64,000 nucleotides of DNA, from NCBI RefSeq assembly GCF_003148475.1, contig NZ_QGGG01000012.1, positions 97,022 to 161,021 on the forward strand, given 5' to 3'. The notes beneath the pieces were generated by a model that searched no databases, was not told the origin of the DNA, and saw nothing but the letters and a program-made list of their open reading frames with translations. This DNA comes from Pseudaminobacter salicylatoxidans (lineage in GTDB: Bacteria > Pseudomonadota > Alphaproteobacteria > Rhizobiales > Rhizobiaceae). The position numbers were made by a program, and so were the translations under genes. Numbering within the stretch: position 1 is the stretch's first letter; each line of letters begins with the position of its first letter. Of this stretch, positions 1-7,583 are shown piece after piece.

Positions 1-1
1 C

Positions 2-445
2 CTGATCGACGAGCATTTCGAACATATCGAGGAACTCGACCTGACCGATCCGGATCTGCGGCTGCTGCACAATGCGGCGATAGACGCCGTGGCGCATGAA
101 GCGGAAGAGCGCGGCGCCATCGCGGCGCATATCGTGCAGGCGGGTTTGGAGGAGATATGGCAGCGCGCCATCGCGCTGGTGCGCAAGGCGAGGATGTGGC
201 CGGCGCTTGAGGATGCAGCCATCGAAGATGCGCGCGATGCTTTCGGTCAGGCGCTGCACTTGCACCGTAGCGCCCGAACTCTACATAAGGAGCTGAAAGT
301 AGCGGAAACGGCATTGGCCACCGATCCAACCGATGAAAATTATCGACATCTGGTGGAAGTCCAGGCCCAGTTTCGTGACGTTCAGGCTACCGAGGCGCTG
401 ATTGAAGGCTTCGGTATATCTTCGGGTCGCACCGATCGAAACTGA
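2..445 (+). CDS. dnaG: DNA primase, C-terminal end (partial)
   Basis: This is the last 147 codons of the replicative primase; the 5' part is cut off by the window edge. Only the helicase-interaction C-terminal region is present. It is rich in alpha-helical charged segments (LIDEHFEHIEEL at the window start, EEIWQRAI in the middle) and ends in the typical GFGISSGR tail. DnaG makes RNA primers for DnaB-dependent replication. The gene order dnaG then rpoD in the same orientation is the usual macromolecular-synthesis arrangement in alphaproteobacteria and supports the call. The catalytic Toprim and zinc domains are outside the window. Confidence 0.9.
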   Translation: MIDEHFEHIEELDLTDPDLRLLHNAAIDAVAHEAEERGAIAAHIVQAGLEEIWQRAIALVRKARMWPALEDAAIEDARDAFGQALHLHRSARTLHKELKVAETALATDPTDENYRHLVEVQAQFRDVQATEALIEGFGISSGRTDRN

Positions 446-482
446 CGGGCCACCGGCCGGCAGCAAGGAAGTTGGGCGGAAA

Positions 483-505
483 CGAATCGCATTTGATTCG
501 CTTTT
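483..505 (+). terminator. weak stem-loop after dnaG
   Basis: A 6-bp stem (CGAATC/GATTCG) with a 6-nt loop is followed by CTTTT. It could be a weak intrinsic terminator or attenuator between dnaG and rpoD. The stem is short and the call is tentative. Confidence 0.3.
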
Positions 506-673
506 ATGGTGCGAATCATGCGACAGGCGCTTGACCTATGGTCCGAATGGCGGAATCAGAACGATTCGAAGTTTGAGAACGCGGAACGACCCGCACCCGA
601 ATTGGCAGAATGGGAAGCTGATCTGGACGGCAAGCACAAGCTGCCCCAGATATTAGGGTTAATCAGGAGGTAA
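506..673 (+). CDS. small hypothetical protein between dnaG and rpoD
   Basis: A 55-codon frame from ATG 506 (alternative ATG 518) to TAA 671-673 gives an acidic, tryptophan-rich peptide (LWSEWRNQND near the start, DLDGKHKLPQ near the end). The composition is ordinary for a folded or helical small protein. No clear ribosome site precedes either start, so translation is uncertain. I recognise no family. It fills most of the otherwise empty dnaG-rpoD interval (446-778), in which I also see no convincing rpoD promoter. Confidence 0.4.
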   Translation: MVRIMRQALDLWSEWRNQNDSKFENAERPAPELAEWEADLDGKHKLPQILGLIRR

Positions 674-778
674 CTGACGCACTGCTAACGGCTTGATCAA
701 GCCGCAGTGCCGGTGATTTGTTACCCGGTCGGAGAGCTTGGGGCTCCGTACGGCCGATCGCTTGGAGAAAGCAGAAGA

Positions 779-2809
779 ATGGCGATTAAGGAAAAGGAAG
801 AGGTCGAGAACGAACGCGAAGGCGCCACCGATGGCCCTCTGCTCGACCTTTCCGATGATGCTGTCAAGAAGATGATCAAGGCCGCGAAGAAGCGCGGCTA
901 TGTCACCATGGACGAACTGAATTCGGTCCTGCCCTCGGAGGAAGTCACCTCCGAACAGATCGAGGACACGATGGCCATGCTTTCGGACATGGGCATCAAT
1001 GTCGTCGAGGATGACGAGGCCGGCGAGGAAAACGAGGCCGAAGCCTCCGGCGATGCCGAGGAAGACGCCAACGAGCTTGCCGAGCAGACCGGCACGGCTG
1101 TTGCCGCCACCACGACGAAGAAGGAACCGACGGACCGTACCGACGATCCGGTGCGCATGTATCTGCGCGAAATGGGGTCGGTCGAGCTGCTGTCACGCGA
1201 GGGCGAAATCGCTATCGCCAAGCGCATCGAGGCCGGTCGCGAGACCATGATCGCGGGCCTGTGCGAGAGCCCGCTGACCTTCCAGGCCATCATCATCTGG
1301 CGCGACGAGCTCAACGAAGCGAAGATCCTGCTGCGCGAGATCATCGACCTCGAAGCCACCTATGCCGGGCCGGAAGCCAAGCAGGCCCCGGTGCTCGACC
1401 GCGAGGAGCTGGAGCGGCCCAAGACCCCGGAAGATCGCAATCCGCCCCGACGTGCGCGCAGCAATGACGACGACGACATCACCAATGTCGGCGGCGAGAA
1501 CCGCACGGAAGAGGACGAAGAGGACGAGGACGAGACCAACCTGTCGCTCGCGGCCATGGAAGCCGAGCTTCGCCCGCAGGTGATGGAAACGCTCGACGTC
1601 ATCGCCGACACCTACAAGAAGCTGCGCAAGCTGCAGGACCAGCAGGTGGAAAGCCGGCTGGCCGACGCCGACACGCTGTCGCCCAGCCAGGATCGTCGCC
1701 TGAAGGAGCTGAAGGACCAGCTCATCACGGCCGTGAAGTCGCTATCGCTCAACAATGCCCGCATCGAGGCGCTGGTGGAGCAGCTCTACGACATCAACAA
1801 GCGTCTGGTGCAGAACGAAGGCAAGCTGCTGCGTCTGGCCGAAAGCTTCGGCGTGCGCCGCGACGAGTTCCTGCGGGAGTATCAGGGCTCCGAGCTCGAT
1901 CCCAATTGGGCGTCGAACATTGCCAAGCTCCCCAGCCGCGGCTGGAAGGAATTTACGCAGAAGGAAACCTCCACAATCAACGATCTGCGTTCGGAAATCC
2001 AGAATCTGGCGACCGAAACTGCGATTTCCATCGCCGAATTCCGCAAGATCGTGAACCAGGTGCAGAAGGGTGAGCGCGAAGCGGCCATCGCCAAGAAGGA
2101 GATGGTGGAAGCGAACCTGCGTCTCGTCATCTCCATCGCCAAGAAGTACACGAACCGCGGCCTGCAGTTCCTGGACCTCATCCAGGAAGGCAATATCGGC
2201 CTGATGAAGGCGGTCGACAAGTTCGAATACCGCCGCGGCTACAAGTTCTCGACCTACGCAACCTGGTGGATCAGGCAGGCGATCACCCGGTCGATCGCCG
2301 ACCAGGCCCGCACGATCCGCATTCCGGTGCATATGATCGAGACGATCAACAAGATCGTGCGCACCTCGCGCCAGATGCTGCACGAGATCGGCCGCGAGCC
2401 GACGCCGGAAGAACTGGCTGAAAAGCTCGCAATGCCGCTCGAAAAGGTGCGCAAGGTGCTGAAGATCGCCAAGGAGCCGATCTCCCTCGAGACGCCGGTG
2501 GGCGACGAGGAGGATTCGCACCTCGGAGACTTCATCGAGGACAAGAATGCGCTCTTGCCGATCGACGCCGCCATTCAGGCGAACCTGCGCGAGACGACGA
2601 CCCGCGTTCTGGCATCGCTCACGCCGCGCGAGGAACGGGTGCTGCGCATGCGCTTCGGCATCGGCATGAACACCGACCACACGCTGGAAGAAGTCGGCCA
2701 GCAGTTTTCGGTCACGCGCGAGCGTATCCGCCAGATCGAGGCGAAGGCGTTGCGCAAGCTCAAGCATCCGAGCCGCTCGCGCAAGCTGAGAAGCTTCCTC
2801 GACAGCTGA
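779..2809 (+). CDS. rpoD: RNA polymerase primary sigma factor (sigma-70)
   Basis: Housekeeping sigma factor, 676 aa. Region 1.1 lies at about residues 20-80 ([18 protein letters not shown]). Region 1.2 follows at about 120-150 ([11 protein letters not shown]). A long non-conserved segment contains a very acidic stretch near 230-255. Region 2 is at about 445-510 with the -10 binding helix ([15 protein letters not shown]). Region 3 follows, then region 4 with its C-terminal helix-turn-helix ([19 protein letters not shown]). A longer frame opens at GTG 707, but ATG 779 gives the [17 protein letters not shown] start expected for rhizobial RpoD and has GGAGA upstream. A strong terminator follows directly. 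Confidence 0.97.
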   Translation: MAIKEKEEVENEREGATDGPLLDLSDDAVKKMIKAAKKRGYVTMDELNSVLPSEEVTSEQIEDTMAMLSDMGINVVEDDEAGEENEAEASGDAEEDANELAEQTGTAVAATTTKKEPTDRTDDPVRMYLREMGSVELLSREGEIAIAKRIEAGRETMIAGLCESPLTFQAIIIWRDELNEAKILLREIIDLEATYAGPEAKQAPVLDREELERPKTPEDRNPPRRARSNDDDDITNVGGENRTEEDEEDEDETNLSLAAMEAELRPQVMETLDVIADTYKKLRKLQDQQVESRLADADTLSPSQDRRLKELKDQLITAVKSLSLNNARIEALVEQLYDINKRLVQNEGKLLRLAESFGVRRDEFLREYQGSELDPNWASNIAKLPSRGWKEFTQKETSTINDLRSEIQNLATETAISIAEFRKIVNQVQKGEREAAIAKKEMVEANLRLVISIAKKYTNRGLQFLDLIQEGNIGLMKAVDKFEYRRGYKFSTYATWWIRQAITRSIADQARTIRIPVHMIETINKIVRTSRQMLHEIGREPTPEELAEKLAMPLEKVRKVLKIAKEPISLETPVGDEEDSHLGDFIEDKNALLPIDAAIQANLRETTTRVLASLTPREERVLRMRFGIGMNTDHTLEEVGQQFSVTRERIRQIEAKALRKLKHPSRSRKLRSFLDS

Positions 2810-2817
2810 GATATAAG

Positions 2818-2850
2818 AGAGCCCGGGCATGCCCCGGGCTCTTTTCTTTT
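2818..2850 (+). terminator. rpoD intrinsic terminator
   Basis: A perfect 10-bp GC-rich stem (AGAGCCCGGG/CCCGGGCTCT), 5-nt loop, followed by TTTTCTTTT, nine bases after the rpoD stop codon. Confidence 0.9.
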
Positions 2851-2876
2851 CGGGGGAAAGGGAAGGAGGCAGGCAG

Positions 2877-3164
2877 ATGGCAATCAGCCTGAAAGCACGC
2901 AGTGCCGTGATGATCCTCACCCTGACCGCAGCGGTTGGCTGTTCGCCGAACAAGCCGCAGGCCGGAGTGATCTATCTGCACAATGCGGCGGTGGATTATT
3001 GCCTTTATATCGGCGGGCAGCCGGACAGTCGCCAGACCCGCGCCGGCAAGCAGTTCGGCTTCTGCCGTCTGCTGGATGGCAGCGTGTGCGAGGAATGGAC
3101 ATTGCTGCGCCACGACAGATGCGTGCCGCCACGCGGCGGCAGAATCTGGGACGACTGGTCCTGA
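2877..3164 (+). CDS. DUF333-type small lipoprotein
   Basis: A 95-aa secreted protein. The N-terminus has a basic start, a hydrophobic stretch and a Cys after AAVG, giving a weak lipobox (about residue 22), so it is probably a lipoprotein. The remainder matches the DUF333 pattern: an NAAVDYC-like start, a GG turn, an F-C pair (FGFC) and CEEWTLLR ending in RC. Members are periplasmic or outer-membrane proteins of unknown role, sometimes labelled putative hemolysin without proof. ATG 2877 is preferred because AAGGAGG lies at a good distance. The gene starts just after the rpoD terminator, so it is a separate unit. Confidence 0.8.
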   Translation: MAISLKARSAVMILTLTAAVGCSPNKPQAGVIYLHNAAVDYCLYIGGQPDSRQTRAGKQFGFCRLLDGSVCEEWTLLRHDRCVPPRGGRIWDDWS

Positions 3165-3301
3165 AGCGGTTCGGGACAACATGATGTGTCGGCGCATGCT
3201 TGTCCTCGACCATACGGGAGCCATATCTCGTTTCGGGGGGGAGAGGGTTGCCGGCGCCCGCGCCGCTTGTCTTCGCGTTACGGCGCCAAAGGAGGTGTGT
3301 C

Positions 3302-3595
3302 GTGACAACCTACATCATGCTGATGAAGTGGACCGAACAGGGCGTAAGGAATGTGCGGGAATCGCCGCGCCGGCTCGACGCGGCCAAGAAGCAGCTCCAG
3401 GACATGGGCGGCAGCTTCAAGCATTTTTACCTCACCATGGGCGAATACGACATGGTGGCCGTATGCGAGGCGCCTGATGATGCGGTGGCCGCGCGTTTTG
3501 CCTTGCAGATCGGCCAGGCCGGAAATGTCCGTAGCTGTACGCTCAAGGCATTTCCGGAGGCCGCCTATCGGGAAATCATCGCCACGCTCGAATAA
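3302..3595 (+). CDS. GYD domain protein
   Basis: A 97-aa protein of the GYD family. The start TTYIMLMKWTEQG, the YLTMGEYDMV motif (the family name motif) and the C-terminal TLKAFPE segment fit well. The fold is a ferredoxin-like alpha/beta barrel dimer; the substrate is unknown. GTG 3302 is chosen because AAAGGAGG precedes it with good spacing; the upstream in-frame extension is low-complexity and unlike the family. It stands alone between rpoD-side genes and the HlyU-like gene. Confidence 0.85.
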   Translation: MTTYIMLMKWTEQGVRNVRESPRRLDAAKKQLQDMGGSFKHFYLTMGEYDMVAVCEAPDDAVAARFALQIGQAGNVRSCTLKAFPEAAYREIIATLE

Positions 3596-3814
3596 CGCCA
3601 TCGCCGGTACCCGAACGGCGGATGCGCCCTATGTGTGGACTTCGTGTGTCGCGCGCGACAATTGGCGCCGCCGCGGCGTGAGTCTCTCCGTCGCTATGCG
3701 TCGGAGAACCGAAAACGATCCGGCGGAAATCAGCATCGGATATTCCGAAAACCGGATTCCCCTTTTCGCTCCGATGCTCTAGCCTTTAAGTATTGAATCC
3801 AGGACGAGGTGCAT

Positions 3815-4102
3815 ATGTCTTTTTTCAAACGTCTTTTCGGCGGGGGCGGCGAAGCCGACAAGACCTCGGAAACCGCAGTCAAGGAGATCGAGTACAACGG
3901 CTTCCGCATTCGCGCCACGCCGTTCAAGGAAGGCGGCCAGTTCCAGACCTGCGGCATCATCTCCAAGGAGGTCGGCGAGGCGGTGAAGGAGCATCGCTTC
4001 ATCCGAGCTGACCGTTTCGCCTCGCTTGATGATGCGGTCGAGGTATCCTTCAAAAAGGGCAAGCAGATCATCGACGAGCAGGGCGAGTCGATATTCGGCT
4101 GA
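3815..4102 (+). CDS. HlyU-family protein
   Basis: A 95-aa protein beginning MSFFKRLFGGGG and containing EYNGFRIRATPFKEGGQFQTCG and a RADRFASLDDAV segment, the hallmark of the short HlyU-like family common in rhizobia. HlyU was named as a transcriptional activator in Vibrio, but these short homologues have not been shown to bind DNA and lack an obvious helix-turn-helix. ATG 3815 has GAGG five bases upstream. A strong terminator follows. Confidence 0.8.
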   Translation: MSFFKRLFGGGGEADKTSETAVKEIEYNGFRIRATPFKEGGQFQTCGIISKEVGEAVKEHRFIRADRFASLDDAVEVSFKKGKQIIDEQGESIFG

Positions 4103-4127
4103 CCCAGTTGCGGCGCAACCCGCCGAC

Positions 4128-4151
4128 AAGAGCGCTTCGGCGCTCTTTTTT
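4128..4151 (+). terminator. intrinsic terminator after HlyU-like gene
   Basis: Perfect 8-bp stem AAGAGCGC/GCGCTCTT closed by a TTCG tetraloop and followed by a T run. Confidence 0.92.
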
Positions 4152-4174
4152 GTGCGTCGCCTGCGCACAAAACG

Positions 4175-4768
4175 TCAATCGGCCATCAGCCCGTCGATGA
4201 GCGCGGCAAGTGCCCGCAAATGATCGTCCGGGCAAGCGCCCGCCTCCACCGCCAGCGCCGCGCGATCGAAGGCGGCAGAGAGCAGGGTGGTGATCGCGTC
4301 GAGCGGCAGCTTCTTCATTTCGCCTTCACGCATAGCGATGGCGATGCCGGTGCGCAGCGTGCGGGCGCTGTGGCGCGCATCGATGTCGTCCATCTCGGCG
4401 CGGCCCAGAACCGCCGGGCCATCCAGCAACAGCAGGCGCGTGCGCCCCGGTTCGCGCATGGCGGCCATGAAGGCTTCGGCGCCCTGCAGCAGCGCCCGGC
4501 GTGCCGACAGGTTGGCGGGTGTCGCGTTCTCGATCTCGTCCGCGACGGCGGCCGCTTCCTGTTCCACGACCGCGCGAAACAGAGCCTGTTTGTCGCTGAA
4601 ATGATGATAGAGCGCGCCGCGGGTGACGCCTGCAGCGCTGACGATCTCGGGCGTTCCCGTCTCGGCATAGGATTTTTCGGTGAACAGCCGCCGTGCGGCC
4701 GCAATCAGCTCCGCGCGCGTAGCCTCGGTGCGTTCACGGTTGGAGCGACGGCCGGTTGGTTGTTGCAT
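4175..4768 (-). CDS. TetR/AcrR-family transcriptional regulator
   Basis: A 197-aa repressor-type regulator. The N-terminal TetR helix-turn-helix is at about residues 15-62 (RAELIAAARRLF, GVTRGALYHHFSDK). The C-terminal ligand domain (about 80-195) is helical and resembles the TetR_C subgroup with LLLLDGPAVLG. It is divergently transcribed from the glyoxalase-fold gene at 4838. Two near-identical palindromes occupy the 70-bp shared intergenic region, the first directly against this gene's start codon, which suggests autorepression together with control of the neighbour. The ligand is unknown. Confidence 0.93.
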   Translation of the reverse strand: MQQPTGRRSNRERTEATRAELIAAARRLFTEKSYAETGTPEIVSAAGVTRGALYHHFSDKQALFRAVVEQEAAAVADEIENATPANLSARRALLQGAEAFMAAMREPGRTRLLLLDGPAVLGRAEMDDIDARHSARTLRTGIAIAMREGEMKKLPLDAITTLLSAAFDRAALAVEAGACPDDHLRALAALIDGLMAD

Positions 4769-4785
4769 ACATGCAGCCTGTATGT
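4769..4785. promoter_or_regulatory. TetR operator, copy 1
   Basis: ACATGCAGCCTGTATGT, an imperfect palindrome (ACATGCAG/CTGTATGT) that touches the regulator's start codon. It is identical to copy 2 except for the central base. Confidence 0.75.
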
Positions 4786-4797
4786 TAATAGAGCTTC

Positions 4798-4814
4798 ACA
4801 TGCAGACTGTATGT
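4798..4814. promoter_or_regulatory. TetR operator, copy 2
   Basis: ACATGCAGACTGTATGT, 29 bp from copy 1 measured start to start, lying just upstream of the ribosome site of the glyoxalase-fold gene. The spacing is nearly three helical turns, so both sites face the same side of the DNA. Confidence 0.75.
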
Positions 4815-4837
4815 AAATTCCATGGAGATTGAAAGCC

Positions 4838-5263
4838 ATGAAAACCACCAGCTACTACCCCGTGATCATGACAGACGACGTTGCCGCGACCGCCGTCTTC
4901 TATACCGAGCATTTCGGCTTCGCGCCCTTGTTCGAGAGCGACTGGTATGTGCATCTCCAGTCGACGGAGGACCGGCGGGTAAATCTCGGCATCGTGCAGG
5001 CCGATCATGAGACGATACCCGAGCCCGCGCGCGGCAAGAGTGCAGCCGGCCTGCTGATCAATTTCGAGGTGAAGGACCCCGACGCGCACTATGAGCGCGC
5101 TCAGGCGGCGGGCCTGCCGATCCTGCTGACGCTGCGCGACGAGGCCTTTGGCCAGCGCCATTTCATCACCGCCGATCCAAATGGCGTCTTGATCGACATC
5201 ATCAAGCCGATCGCGCCAAGCGAGGAGTTCGCCGCGCAATATCTGGAAGGCAGCGCGCTGTAG
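4838..5263 (+). CDS. glyoxalase/bleomycin-resistance fold protein
   Basis: A 141-aa vicinal-oxygen-chelate fold protein. It has two betaalphabetabetabeta halves: [12 protein letters not shown] with YTEHFGF in the first, [16 protein letters not shown] and [13 protein letters not shown] in the second. Members bind a metal or sequester small hydrophobic compounds; the substrate here cannot be read from sequence. It is probably the target of the divergent TetR regulator and may detoxify its inducer. ATG 4838 is preferred over TTG 4829 because of GGAGA upstream and homology starting at MKTTSYYP. Confidence 0.88.
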   Translation: MKTTSYYPVIMTDDVAATAVFYTEHFGFAPLFESDWYVHLQSTEDRRVNLGIVQADHETIPEPARGKSAAGLLINFEVKDPDAHYERAQAAGLPILLTLRDEAFGQRHFITADPNGVLIDIIKPIAPSEEFAAQYLEGSAL

Positions 5264-5314
5264 TGAGGCGATCCTCCGAGCCCACCTTTCTTTCCAAGCC
5301 CCTGTTTGTGACGA

Positions 5315-5343
5315 ATGATCCCGGACCGTCGGTCCGGGATCAT
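5315..5343. repeat. 13-bp inverted repeat, intergenic
   Basis: Perfect arms ATGATCCCGGACC/GGTCCGGGATCAT with a GTC loop between the glyoxalase-fold gene and the small lipoprotein gene. There is no T run, so it is not a standard terminator. It could be an interspersed palindromic element or a transcript-stabilising hairpin. Confidence 0.7.
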
Positions 5344-5417
5344 GTTCTTGCGCGCCGCGAAAGAGCGAATTCTTGATCCTTGTCGCAAAGCCGGGAACAA
5401 TAGGGCAGGAGAAGATC

Positions 5418-5627
5418 ATGAAGCCATTGCCGAAAAGATTCATCCATTTGGCGTTTGCCGCAGGTGTCTCGACGGCTGTTCTGTCGGGTTGCGCGGTGGG
5501 CGGCGGGGTGTTCGGCACGCACGTTTCCAACGGGACGGCAACCACCTCGGTGAAGGCGGGTTCCGTTTCCGTAGATGGAGCCGGCGTTGCGGTGAGGACC
5601 ACGGAAGAGACAGTCACCACCGATTGA
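5418..5627 (+). CDS. small lipoprotein, unknown function
   Basis: A 69-aa protein with a basic N-terminus, a hydrophobic stretch and an LSGC lipobox (Cys about residue 25). The mature part is glycine-, threonine- and valine-rich (GGGVFGTHVSNGTATTSV) and ends in TEETVTTD. ATG 5418 has AGGAG at proper distance. It is probably anchored to the outer membrane. I recognise no family. Confidence 0.7.
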   Translation: MKPLPKRFIHLAFAAGVSTAVLSGCAVGGGVFGTHVSNGTATTSVKAGSVSVDGAGVAVRTTEETVTTD

Positions 5628-5677
5628 CGCGAAGAGGAGCCCGCCACACACTGGCCCGGCAACGAGGAGAGATTGCC

Positions 5678-6544
5678 GTGTCGCTGAAGAACAAGACGCT
5701 TTTCATTTCGGGCGGATCGCGGGGCATCGGCCTTGCGATTGCATTGCGAGCCGCGCGCGACGGCGCCAATGTGACGATTGCGGCCAAGACGGCCGAGCCG
5801 CATCCCAAACTGCCGGGCACGATCTATACGGCGGCCGGGGAAATCGAGAAAGCTGGCGGCAAGGTTCTTCCGGTGGTGTGCGACATTCGCGATGAACAAC
5901 AGGTGGCGGATGCAGTGGCCAGGACCGTCGAGCGTTTCGGCGGCATCGACATCTGCATCAACAATGCCAGCGCCATCCAGCTTACCGGCACGCTGGAAAC
6001 GGATATGAAGCGCTATGATCTGATGCACCAGATCAATACGCGCGGCACGTTCCTCGTTTCCAAAATGTGCATTCCACATCTGAAGTTGGCGCAAAATCCT
6101 CATATTTTGAATCTGGCACCGCCGCTGGACATGGATGCCAAGTGGTTCAAGAACCATGTCGCCTACACCATGGCCAAATTCGGCATGTCGATGTGCACGT
6201 TGGGCATGAGCGCCGAGTTCGCCGGGGACGGCATTGCGGTCAATTCGCTGTGGCCGCTGACGACCATCGACACCGCCGCGGTACGCAACCTTCTGGGCGG
6301 CGCGGCCATGGCCGATATGAGCCGCACCCCGGAGATCATGGCCGATGCGGCGCATGTCATCCTCACCAGCCCGTCGCGCGAGAGGACCGGCAATTTCTAC
6401 ATAGACGAACTGGTGCTGCGCGAAGCGGGCGTCACCGACTTCTCAAAATACGCGCCCGGCGTGACGGGCGCGCTGGCCGGCGATTTCTTCGTGCCGGATA
6501 CAGTGCTGGAGCAGACGCAAACGGAAGTGACCCGCCCCTGGTAA
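5678..6544 (+). CDS. SDR-family oxidoreductase (HSDL2-like)
   Basis: A 288-aa classical short-chain dehydrogenase. The nucleotide-binding motif is GGSRGIG at about residues 11-17; NNAS is at about 100; the catalytic Tyr-Lys pair is in AYTMAKFGMSM (about 165-175). The segment following the catalytic strand (APPLDMDAKWFKNH) is typical of the hydroxysteroid-dehydrogenase-like-2 group. The position where that group usually has the catalytic serine (…LSPP…) reads alanine here (LAPP). GTG 5678 is chosen because of GAGGAGAG upstream. The physiological substrate is unknown; acyl-chain or ketone reduction is the family's usual chemistry. Confidence 0.88.
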   Translation: MSLKNKTLFISGGSRGIGLAIALRAARDGANVTIAAKTAEPHPKLPGTIYTAAGEIEKAGGKVLPVVCDIRDEQQVADAVARTVERFGGIDICINNASAIQLTGTLETDMKRYDLMHQINTRGTFLVSKMCIPHLKLAQNPHILNLAPPLDMDAKWFKNHVAYTMAKFGMSMCTLGMSAEFAGDGIAVNSLWPLTTIDTAAVRNLLGGAAMADMSRTPEIMADAAHVILTSPSRERTGNFYIDELVLREAGVTDFSKYAPGVTGALAGDFFVPDTVLEQTQTEVTRPW

Positions 6545-6640
6545 AGGTCTGTGTGGGCAAGATCCAAGCCGATTTACCGATCGCTGGTGAAGCGATACTG
6601 ACAGGAGCTTTTGCCTCGCCTGCAGGTTCCCTGCGGCAGA

Positions 6641-7180
6641 TTACAAGCCCGGTTCCTGCGGGGCCTTGAGGTCCTTTCCGCCCTTCTTTGAAAGGCCGGT
6701 GATCCTGTCGATATAGGCCAGGATGAAGGCGGAGACCACGAAAGTGAGATGCATCAGCGTCAGCCACATGATCTGCTCGCTGGTGTAGCTGGCGTGGTTG
6801 AGAAAGACCTGCAGCAGGTGGATCGAGGAGATCGCCACGATTGTGGAAGCGACCTTGATCTTGAGCGACCCGACATCGATGGTACCCAGCCAATGCACTT
6901 CGCCATCATGGTTGTCGAAGCGGCTGACGAAGTTTTCATAGCCGGAGATGATGACCATCACCACCAGGCTTGCCACGAGCGCGGCGTCAATCAAGCCGAG
7001 AATCTTCAGGATCGTATCGGTTTCGTGCAGCACCATCACGTTGGTGGTGAATTCGAACAGCTTCTTCCCGAACGAAAGCGCGTAGACCGCCAGCGCCACG
7101 GCCAGCCCGAGATAGAACGCGACCAGTAGCCAGCGCGAGGCGAGAATGATGGATTCGATGGCGAGTTCGAGACGTTTCAT
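6641..7180 (-). CDS. UPF0114 (YqhA) family membrane protein
   Basis: A 179-aa inner-membrane protein with about four hydrophobic segments (near residues 15-40, 55-80, 115-135 and 145-165). The family pattern is visible: an N-terminal ESIILASRWLL, the ISGYENFVSRFD motif and KIKVASTIVAISSIHLLQ. Function is not established for the family. ATG 7180 is preferred to the upstream frame start because GGAAGG precedes it. It is transcribed away from the OmpA gene. Confidence 0.9.
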   Translation of the reverse strand: MKRLELAIESIILASRWLLVAFYLGLAVALAVYALSFGKKLFEFTTNVMVLHETDTILKILGLIDAALVASLVVMVIISGYENFVSRFDNHDGEVHWLGTIDVGSLKIKVASTIVAISSIHLLQVFLNHASYTSEQIMWLTLMHLTFVVSAFILAYIDRITGLSKKGGKDLKAPQEPGL

Positions 7181-7583
7181 GGAGCCTTCCGTTAGAGCCT
7201 GCTGCAACCAGGTCGAATCACCTGGCGGCGCGTACATGTGGCAAAATCACCTGGATAGACCATGATGTCGTGCGAAACCGCACTTTTTCGCATCGTGGTC
7301 TGGAGAGAAAGCGCGTATTTCAGGGACCGCGCAACGCTTTTCAAGAGCCGATCGCGAGGCAGATTGCCGCTTTTCCAGAAAGGAAAAGCCCGGCCGGGGA
7401 GGGGGGAACCGGCCGGGCTTTCGCCGCAGTCCCCCGGCTAGGGGGACGGGGCAGGGAACTACGCACCAATTGAACTGGTGCTATGGGCCGGGCGCGTCAA
7501 TGACCTCGGGGCCGGCTCGCGAAACCGTGATCGACAGCGAGTATCGACCAGGAATCTGGCAAAACCGGGTCGAAAGGCCATAG
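7181..7583. other. intergenic region between yqhA-like and OmpA genes
   Basis: I see no credible gene in these roughly 400 bases. The only clear element is the strong stem-loop at 7385-7421. Confidence 0.6.
7385..7421 (-). terminator. terminator of the OmpA-family gene
   Basis: A perfect 13-bp stem (AAAGCCCGGCCGG/CCGGCCGGGCTTT) with an 11-nt G-rich loop. Read on the minus strand the second arm runs into TTTTCCTTT, so it most likely ends the leftward OmpA transcript. Confidence 0.8.

Noticed and set aside
1742..2953. 403-codon open frame antisense to rpoD
   Set aside because: Long shadow frame caused by high-GC codon bias of rpoD; no ribosome site and arginine/leucine-rich content unlike a protein family.
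4796..6355. 519-codon minus-strand open frame
   Set aside because: Antisense shadow over the glyoxalase-fold, lipoprotein and SDR genes, each of which has family motifs and its own ribosome site.
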